NCBI GenBank assembly: GCA_018821175.1
Contig: JAHJMX010000109.1
Location: forward strand, 1-6,212
DNA from: Patescibacteria group bacterium
GTDB taxonomy: Bacteria > Patescibacteriota > Gracilibacteria > UBA1369 > PNNO01
DNA: 6,212 nucleotides
Direction of reading: 5' to 3'
Positions 1-4,546 of the stretch are shown here, piece after piece (positions within the stretch are counted from its first letter, which is position 1; every line of letters begins with the position of its first letter). Under the pieces are notes generated by a model. That model worked only from the letters and a program-made list of their open reading frames with translations. It was not told the DNA's origin and searched no databases. The position numbers and the translations under genes are program-made.

Positions 1-1030
1 CAAATATTTTAATTTTCGAATTTTTTTCATGAATACTGAATTCATTTTTCTTATTTTTAATTTTTGAAAATTTTAATCCTGTAAATTCTAAATAATCGAA
101 TATTGCTTTGCGTAAATACCATGCATTTTCTCCAATTCCAGCAGTGAATCCAATTGCATCTACTCCATTTAATGCAGTGATATATGCTCCAATTTGCATG
201 GCGATCTTGTATGCTAAAAATTCTAATGTGAATATTGCGGCTTTGTTTTTTTTCTCTGTCTTTGCCCATATATTACGCATATCTGAACTTATTCCTGAAA
301 TTGCTAAAATCCCTGATTCTTTATTTAAGATTTCATTGATTTTTGAAGCGGAAAGTTTTGTGTTTTCTTTTAAAAACATTGGGATTGACGGATCAATATC
401 TCCGCATCTTGTTCCCATTGGGATCCCAGCAAGGGGCGTGAAGCCCATGCTCGTATCAATACATTTCCCATTTTTTGTTGCGCTGATACTAGATCCATTT
501 CCGAGATGACATGTAATTATTTTTGCATTTTTGTTTTTAAGATTTTTTTGAATTTCTTCTGTAATATATTTATGGCTTGTTCCATGAAATCCATATTTTC
601 TGATTTGATATTTTTGCGCGATTTTTTGTGGGATTGCATATTCAAAAGCTTTCTGCGGGATGTCTGCATAAAAAGCAGTATCAAAAACAGCAATATTCGG
701 GATTCCCTTTAGGAATTTTTCACATGCGATAATACCAGCTAAATTATGTGGATTATGTAGTGGTGCTAGTTTGCTTAATTTCTTGATATCACGTTTTATT
801 TTTGCATTTACTTTCACTGCATCTTTGTATTTTGCCCCTCCATGTACAACTCTATGTCCGATTGCATCTATTACATCAACTTGATTTATGATTTTTTTTA
901 AAGCGTTTTCTCTATTTTTGTTTGTAATGCGATCAATTATACCTTCATTCAAAACTTCCCAGTTTTTTTTCTTTTCAAGAAGCTTGAATTTAATTGAAGA
1001 AGATCCTGAATTTAGTACTAAAATTTTCAT
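1..1030 (-). CDS. ackA: Acetate kinase, C-terminus cut off by the window edge
   Basis: This enzyme makes ATP and acetate from acetyl phosphate and ADP in the cytoplasm, and is reversible. The frame is open from the ATG at 1030 to the edge (343 codons). Family motifs appear in order: NSGSSSIKF (residues 7-15), GHRVVHGG (58-65), FDTAFY (116-121), YGFHGTSH (146-153), HLGNGSS (175-181), MGTRCGDIDP (205-214) and FTAGIGEN (295-302). By comparison with the Methanosarcina thermophila enzyme (from memory), Arg60, Asp117, His149, His175 and Arg208 match catalytic or substrate-binding Arg91, Asp148, His180, His208 and Arg241. The last catalytic glutamate (Glu384 there) lies beyond the window. The family is about 400 residues, so about 55-60 appear missing. 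The stretch between Asn7 and Arg60 is about 30 residues shorter than in M. thermophila. The start is 3 bases after the pta stop, so the two are almost certainly co-transcribed. No Shine-Dalgarno is seen. Confidence 0.96.
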   Translation of the reverse strand, partial: MKILVLNSGSSSIKFKLLEKKKNWEVLNEGIIDRITNKNRENALKKIINQVDVIDAIGHRVVHGGAKYKDAVKVNAKIKRDIKKLSKLAPLHNPHNLAGIIACEKFLKGIPNIAVFDTAFYADIPQKAFEYAIPQKIAQKYQIRKYGFHGTSHKYITEEIQKNLKNKNAKIITCHLGNGSSISATKNGKCIDTSMGFTPLAGIPMGTRCGDIDPSIPMFLKENTKLSASKINEILNKESGILAISGISSDMRNIWAKTEKKNKAAIFTLEFLAYKIAMQIGAYITALNGVDAIGFTAGIGENAWYLRKAIFDYLEFTGLKFSKIKNKKNEFSIHEKNSKIKIF

Positions 1031-1033
1031 ATT

Positions 1034-2047
1034 TTATTTGAATTTTTTAAAACCAGTGTAATCAATGTCGGCGGCTTCACAAGAAGTAAATGCCGCTAAA
1101 TTAGCTATGTCTCGCCAACTACATCCTCGTGATAGGTCGTTAATTGGTTTTTTGAGACCTTGCAAAATTGGGCCAATTGCTTTTGCTTTTGCAAGCCTTT
1201 CAACGAGTTTGTATGCAATATTTCCAGACTGAAGATCTGGGAATATCAAAATGTTTGCATCGCCTTGTAATTTTGATTCAGGGAATTTTCGTTTTGCAAT
1301 ATCTGGGACCAAAGCAGCATCAACTTGCATTTCTCCCTCAACTATCAAGTCCGGTCTGAGATCTTTAATTATAGCTGTTGCTTCTCTTACCTTATCTACA
1401 TTTGGATGTTTTGCTGATCCGTTTGTCGAAAACGATAGCATCCCTATACGTGGTTCAATATTAAATTTCTTTGCTGTTTCAGCAGTGTCTATTGCAATAT
1501 CAGCTAAATCATGTGAGTTTGGATCAATTGTAATTGCTGCATCCGCGAAAAGTAGAAGACGTTTTTCTAAAATTAAGAAAAAGACGCCAGAAACTTTTTG
1601 GAATTTCTCTTTTGTTTTGATGATTTGAAGTGCTGGACGAACTGTTTCTGCAGTTGAATATGTTGTTCCAGAAATCATTCCATCTGCGTAACCCATATGC
1701 ACCATCATTGTTCCAAAATAATTAATTTTCTCAATAGTTTTCATAGCTTCTTCTTCCGTGATTCCTTTGTTTTTTCGTAAATTATAAAATTCTTCTGCAA
1801 ATTCCTTTCTTTTACTTGAAGTTAAAGGATCGTGAATTTCAAGTGCATCAAAGTTTAATTTTATTCCAAGGTTTTTAATATTTCTCCTTATGATATCTGG
1901 ATTTCCTATTAAAACTGGAATTGCAGTTTTTTCTTTTAAAATCTTCTTTGTCGCAAAAAGAACCCGTTCTTCAAAACCTTCAGGGAAAACAATTCGTTTC
2001 GGATTTGCTTTAGCTGTTTTCTTCACAAAATTTATAAACTTTTTCAT
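1034..2047 (-). CDS. pta: Phosphate acetyltransferase
   Basis: This enzyme interconverts acetyl-CoA plus phosphate with acetyl phosphate plus CoA; the product feeds AckA, encoded immediately downstream. At 337 residues it is a full-length single-domain Pta without the N-terminal extension of the long enterobacterial form. Recognisable blocks are MVHMGYADGMISGTTYSTAE (115-134), TVRPAL (135-140), FADAAITIDP (167-176), MLSFSTNGSAKHP (203-215), EGEMQVDAA (237-245), IFPDLQSGNIAYK (268-280) and PINDLSRGCS (301-310). By alignment from memory to M. thermophila Pta, Arg91, Arg137, Ser306, Arg307 and Asp313 correspond to active-site Arg87, Arg133, Ser309, Arg310 and Asp316, so the protein should be active. 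The segment between SGVFFLI and FADAA (about 160-167) is shorter than in the archaeal enzyme. The ATG at 2047 follows an extended -10 promoter by about 22 bases. There is no clear ribosome binding site. Confidence 0.96.
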   Translation of the reverse strand: MKKFINFVKKTAKANPKRIVFPEGFEERVLFATKKILKEKTAIPVLIGNPDIIRRNIKNLGIKLNFDALEIHDPLTSSKRKEFAEEFYNLRKNKGITEEEAMKTIEKINYFGTMMVHMGYADGMISGTTYSTAETVRPALQIIKTKEKFQKVSGVFFLILEKRLLLFADAAITIDPNSHDLADIAIDTAETAKKFNIEPRIGMLSFSTNGSAKHPNVDKVREATAIIKDLRPDLIVEGEMQVDAALVPDIAKRKFPESKLQGDANILIFPDLQSGNIAYKLVERLAKAKAIGPILQGLKKPINDLSRGCSWRDIANLAAFTSCEAADIDYTGFKKFK

Positions 2048-2075
2048 GTTGATTTTTGTTTTTTTATCTTTGTTA

Positions 2076-2084
2076 ATTATAACA
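2076..2084 (-). promoter_or_regulatory. Extended -10 promoter for pta-ackA
   Basis: On the minus strand the bases read TGTTATAAT, a perfect TGn-TATAAT extended -10 element. No good -35 hexamer lies 16-18 bases upstream: that position falls in the U-tract of the preceding terminator, as expected for an extended -10 promoter that does not depend on a -35. Transcription should begin near 2069, giving a leader of roughly 22 bases before pta. Its position after a terminator supports an independent pta-ackA unit. Confidence 0.6.
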
Positions 2085-2091
2085 TGTTATA
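2078..2091. promoter_or_regulatory. Perfect 14-bp palindrome overlapping the pta -10 (possible operator)
   Basis: TATAACATGTTATA is a perfect inverted repeat with no spacer, and it shares bases 2078-2081 with the pta -10 box. A symmetrical site over a -10 is a common place for a dimeric repressor to bind. The sequence is AT-rich, so a chance palindrome is possible. No regulator gene is present in the window to pair it with. Confidence 0.35.
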
Positions 2092-2094
2092 TAG

Positions 2095-2118
2095 AAAAAA
2101 ACCAGCTTTAGGAAGCCG
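2095..2118 (-). terminator. Rho-independent terminator after the lipoprotein gene
   Basis: Read on the minus strand, CGGCTT (2113-2118) pairs with AAGCTG (2103-2108) around a 4-base loop CCTA. The stem is 6 bp including one G-U pair, and it is followed after one G by seven T (2101-2095). It lies about 80 bases after the lipoprotein stop and just before the pta promoter, so it should end the upstream transcript. The stem is short, so some read-through into pta is possible. Confidence 0.7.
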
Positions 2119-2195
2119 TAATTTACAAAAACATACCCCAAGGACTGAAAGTTACAGAATCTACAAAATTCAAAAAAAAGGTTTAGATTGAAGGA

Positions 2196-2477
2196 TTATT
2201 CTTCTTCCTTAATTCCAACTAAATCAGCAACTCCATCAATGGCATCACGCGCATTAGTAGCAGTTTCAGAAATTTGATTTACTGTTTCTTTGGCTCCATC
2301 AACTGCATTTTGTGCTCCCTCTATCGTACTTTCGACGTTATCTTTTGTTTCTATTACGCCATCTTTTAAATTATTGTAAGAGTCAGTTGCTTCATTCGCA
2401 AGGTCTGTCGCTTCCTGGCATCCAGCAAAAACTACCATAGATAGCATGATCAATAGTGTACTAAGAACTTTTTTCAT
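2196..2477 (-). CDS. Small acidic predicted lipoprotein with a helical mature region
   Basis: The 93-residue product starts with a type II (lipoprotein) signal peptide: Lys2-Lys3, a hydrophobic core (residues 4-17), then the lipobox VFAGC with Cys20 as the lipidation site. The mature part of about 73 residues is rich in Ala, Glu, Asp, Asn and Thr, and has no proline or further cysteine. Its spaced hydrophobic residues (for example Val48, Ile52, Val59, Val66, Ile69, Ile80, Val83) suggest one long amphipathic helix or coiled coil, resembling in style apolipoprotein or YtxH-like surface helices. It ends in the acidic tail KEEE. It should be anchored on the outer face of the cytoplasmic membrane or in the envelope; the exact function is unknown. 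The start lies 5 bases past the stop of the zinc-ribbon gene, implying co-transcription and perhaps translational coupling, since no Shine-Dalgarno is seen. A terminator follows. Confidence 0.85.
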   Translation of the reverse strand: MKKVLSTLLIMLSMVVFAGCQEATDLANEATDSYNNLKDGVIETKDNVESTIEGAQNAVDGAKETVNQISETATNARDAIDGVADLVGIKEEE

Positions 2478-2482
2478 ATTGT

Positions 2483-2776
2483 TTATTTAGAGGATTTGAA
2501 CAGATTTTTAAAATCTCCATTAAATTGTTCCAAGAAGTTATGCATATCGATTACGTCGTTTACAGTGATAGCATTCACTCCATCAAAATTATTTGCCATA
2601 CTAACATTTACTACCATCAATTGATCGCACTTTGAACATGTTAATTGGAAAACTGCTTCAGTTTCCATAGTGGCAATTATAGCAACATCTTTGTCCATAA
2701 AATGTTTTCCGCATACTGGACATGTGACATTGCTTTTAAGGTGTCTAATTAAATCTTTTAAATCATTATAATCCAT
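2483..2776 (-). CDS. Small four-cysteine zinc-ribbon protein of unknown function
   Basis: I do not recognise a named family. The 97-residue product has a short helical N-terminus (about 1-14), then two CxxC knuckles, CPVC (Cys19, Cys22) and CSKC (Cys47, Cys50), 24 residues apart. This is the usual arrangement for one structural zinc ion in a zinc ribbon. The strand-like segments AIIATM and AVFQLTC lie between the knuckles and LMVVNVSM follows the second. The C-terminal third (about 70-97) looks helical and carries VIDMHNFLEQFNGDFKNLF, rich in aromatic and acidic residues, which could be a protein- or nucleic-acid-binding surface. No signal peptide or membrane segment is seen, so it is probably cytoplasmic. 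It lies 49 bases after gltX and 5 bases before the lipoprotein gene. It is the only gene here with a convincing Shine-Dalgarno. Confidence 0.88.
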   Translation of the reverse strand: MDYNDLKDLIRHLKSNVTCPVCGKHFMDKDVAIIATMETEAVFQLTCSKCDQLMVVNVSMANNFDGVNAITVNDVIDMHNFLEQFNGDFKNLFKSSK

Positions 2777-2781
2777 TTTTT

Positions 2782-2785
2782 TCCT
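2782..2785 (-). promoter_or_regulatory. Shine-Dalgarno site of the zinc-ribbon gene
   Basis: AGGA sits 5 bases before the ATG at 2776 on the minus strand. It fixes the start and stands out because the other five starts in the window lack a comparable motif. Confidence 0.6.
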
Positions 2786-2810
2786 GAAAAGTTAAGTCTT
2801 TGATGATTGA

Positions 2811-2839
2811 ATATTAAAGTTTATTTTAAGCTTTTTCAA
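2811..2839 (-). promoter_or_regulatory. Possible internal promoter for the zinc-ribbon/lipoprotein pair
   Basis: On the minus strand TTGAAA (2834-2839) and TAATAT (2811-2816) are separated by exactly 17 bases, a good sigma-70-type match. The -35 lies within the last codons of gltX. The expected start near 2804 gives a leader of about 28 bases to the zinc-ribbon ATG. In AT-rich DNA such matches arise by chance, so this is only suggestive. Confidence 0.42.
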
Positions 2840-4409
2840 GCTCAATTAAAGCCTTATTGATGCGGCCTAACGAAGGTTCCTTGCCTAATGCCCATGCGAC
2901 TTCAAATGCTCCTGGAGAAAATTGTTCTCCAGTAAGTGCTGCACGTAGAGGCCAAAGTACTTGGCCGTTTTTATATCCAAGTTTTTCAACAACTTCCATT
3001 AATGCATTCTTAATTTTTTCTTCACTATTGAAGTCATCCAAACTTTCGAATTTTTCTCGTATAGCAAGAAGTGAGTTTTTTGCGACTTCAAGATCAACAT
3101 TCATTTTTTCATGAGTCAAAAGATCTTTTTCGTAAGGTTTGTCTTCAAAATAGAAGTCGATTTGTGATTTGATTTCTTTAGAGTCGCGTAAGATTTTTTC
3201 TTCAACGCTAATTAGAATTTTGCGCAATTTTTCTTTGTTTGATTTCATTTCTGCTGGCAAATTTTCTTCGCACATTTCTATTAATTTGTTTGTGCGAATT
3301 TCAAAGAACGCCGCAGCATTATTTGTATCATTAAAATTGTATGAGAAAGCGCCTTTTTTAAGTTCTTCAATATTTACATTTGCATCAATTTCTTTAGCTT
3401 TTTTTGTCAAATATTCATGATAATTTCGTCTATTCCATTGCCAGTTGATCCAATCTAATTTTTCAATATCAAAAATAGCACCAGCTTTATGAACTTTTTC
3501 CATGCTGAAGTTATTTATTAATTCCTCAAGACTGAAAAGCTCATTTTCTTGAGCACCACCCGGATGCCAACCAAGGAATGCAATGAAATTCAATAAAGCT
3601 TCACGGGTATATCCTTTGTTAATATAGTCTTCAACAGAAACATCTCCCTGACGTTTACTTAATTTTGATCTGTCCTTATTGAGTAGTAGGGGAATATGTG
3701 CAAATTCAGGTGGAGTCCATCCAAAAGCTTGATAAAGCAAAATGTGTTTTGGTGTGCTAGGAAGCCATTCTTCACCTCTTATTACGTGTGAAATATTCAT
3801 GTAATGATCATCGACTACATTTGCGAGATGATAAGTTGGGAATTCATCAGATTTGAGCAAAACTTGATCATCTATTGTTTTTCCGGAAAAACTAACATTT
3901 CCGCGTATCAAATCTTTGAATTTAACAACATCTCCTGATGGAACTTTTTGTCTAATGACAAATGGGGCTCCTTCGGCTAATTTTTTTTGGATTTCTTCTT
4001 CGCTCAAATATAAACAATGACGATCATACATTGGGGCTTTTTTCTGTGCGACTTGAGTGTTACGCATTTCATCAAGTCTCTCTGCTGTACAAAAACATCT
4101 ATATGCATGCCCTTTTTCAAGAAGTTCATATGCATGTTTTTGATAAAGTGCGGTACGTTCCGATTGGATATATGGGCCAACATCTCCTTCTTTTCCTGGA
4201 CCTTCATCAAAATCTAAACCTGCCCAATTTATCATGTCGATTATATGTTGCGTTGCTCCTTCTACGTATCTTTTTTGATCTGTATCTTCAATTCTAAGTA
4301 AAAATTTGCCACCATGTTTACGAGCATACAAGTAATTATAAAGTGCTGTTCTTAGCCCTCCAATATGTAAATATCCCGTTGGAGATGGAGCAAAACGTGT
4401 TCTAACCAT
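2826..4409 (-). CDS. gltX: Glutamyl-tRNA synthetase
   Basis: This class I aminoacyl-tRNA synthetase charges tRNA-Glu with glutamate using ATP, in the cytoplasm. The N-terminus RFAPSPTGYLHIGGLRTALY holds the HIGH-type ATP motif as HIGG (15-18). The KMSKS-type motif is KLSKR (249-253) in LLLNKDRSKLSKRQGD. Other family blocks include LLRIEDTDQKR (37-47), YHLANVVDDHYMNISHVIRG (193-212) and, near the C-terminus, GQVLWPLRAALTG. Cys105, Cys107 and Cys132 are candidate zinc ligands of the insertion in the Rossmann fold. About residue 330 onward is the helical anticodon-binding region. At 527 residues it is slightly longer than the usual 460-500, apparently from this C-terminal part. The ATG at 4409 immediately precedes the conserved VRTRFAPSPTG, so the start is secure although no Shine-Dalgarno is seen. 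Whether it also charges tRNA-Gln cannot be told here. It diverges from ftsK and is followed by the zinc-ribbon gene. Confidence 0.97.
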   Translation of the reverse strand: MVRTRFAPSPTGYLHIGGLRTALYNYLYARKHGGKFLLRIEDTDQKRYVEGATQHIIDMINWAGLDFDEGPGKEGDVGPYIQSERTALYQKHAYELLEKGHAYRCFCTAERLDEMRNTQVAQKKAPMYDRHCLYLSEEEIQKKLAEGAPFVIRQKVPSGDVVKFKDLIRGNVSFSGKTIDDQVLLKSDEFPTYHLANVVDDHYMNISHVIRGEEWLPSTPKHILLYQAFGWTPPEFAHIPLLLNKDRSKLSKRQGDVSVEDYINKGYTREALLNFIAFLGWHPGGAQENELFSLEELINNFSMEKVHKAGAIFDIEKLDWINWQWNRRNYHEYLTKKAKEIDANVNIEELKKGAFSYNFNDTNNAAAFFEIRTNKLIEMCEENLPAEMKSNKEKLRKILISVEEKILRDSKEIKSQIDFYFEDKPYEKDLLTHEKMNVDLEVAKNSLLAIREKFESLDDFNSEEKIKNALMEVVEKLGYKNGQVLWPLRAALTGEQFSPGAFEVAWALGKEPSLGRINKALIELEKA

Positions 4410-4433
4410 ATGTGAATAGTTTATTTAAGTTGA

Positions 4434-4446
4434 ATAGCGCGGCTAT
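4434..4446. repeat. GC-rich hyphenated palindrome at the gltX transcription start
   Basis: ATAGC and GCTAT flank a 3-base GCG spacer, forming a 5-bp inverted repeat. It touches the proposed gltX -10 box and covers the expected transcription start near 4438. It stands out in an otherwise AT-rich gap. It could be an operator or a small hairpin at the mRNA 5' end, or chance. Confidence 0.3.
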
Positions 4447-4474
4447 ATTAGCAGTTTCAAAGTTGATATAGCAA
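4445..4474 (-). promoter_or_regulatory. Probable gltX promoter
   Basis: On the minus strand TTGCTA (4469-4474) is followed after 18 bases by TAATAT (4445-4450). The -10 is preceded by TGC, forming an extended -10 like that before pta. The expected start near 4438 gives a leader of about 29 bases. This promoter could drive gltX and, by read-through, the zinc-ribbon and lipoprotein genes up to the terminator. Confidence 0.5.
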
Positions 4475-4502
4475 GGTTTACTAATTTGATTTTTCGCTTG
4501 TT

Positions 4503-4532
4503 TTGTGGCTAAATTAGACTCGAGAATACAAT
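4503..4532 (+). promoter_or_regulatory. Possible ftsK promoter
   Basis: TACAAT (4527-4532) is a five-of-six -10 match. A weak -35, TTGTGG (4503-4508), lies 18 bases upstream. The expected start near 4539 would leave only about 8 bases before the ATG at 4547, so the message would be nearly leaderless unless the in-frame ATG at 4628 is used. Confidence 0.35.
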
Positions 4533-4546
4533 TTACTTTAATCTAT

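Noticed and set aside
108..509. 133-codon plus-strand open frame
   Set aside because: It lies entirely antisense to acetate kinase, whose motifs are intact on the minus strand; the translation resembles no family.
1251..1628. 125-codon plus-strand open frame
   Set aside because: It is antisense within pta, which is well supported by conserved motifs across the same bases.
2158..2189. Hairpin AATCTA/TAGATT after the lipoprotein gene
   Set aside because: The 6-bp AT-rich stem has a 20-base loop and no suitable U-tract after it; the GC-containing hairpin at 2103-2118 is a much better terminator.
4410..4546. Small RNA, tRNA or riboswitch (such as a T-box) before gltX
   Set aside because: The gap is only 137 bases, shared by two divergent promoters, with no cloverleaf, no T-box-like conserved stretch and no leader terminator.
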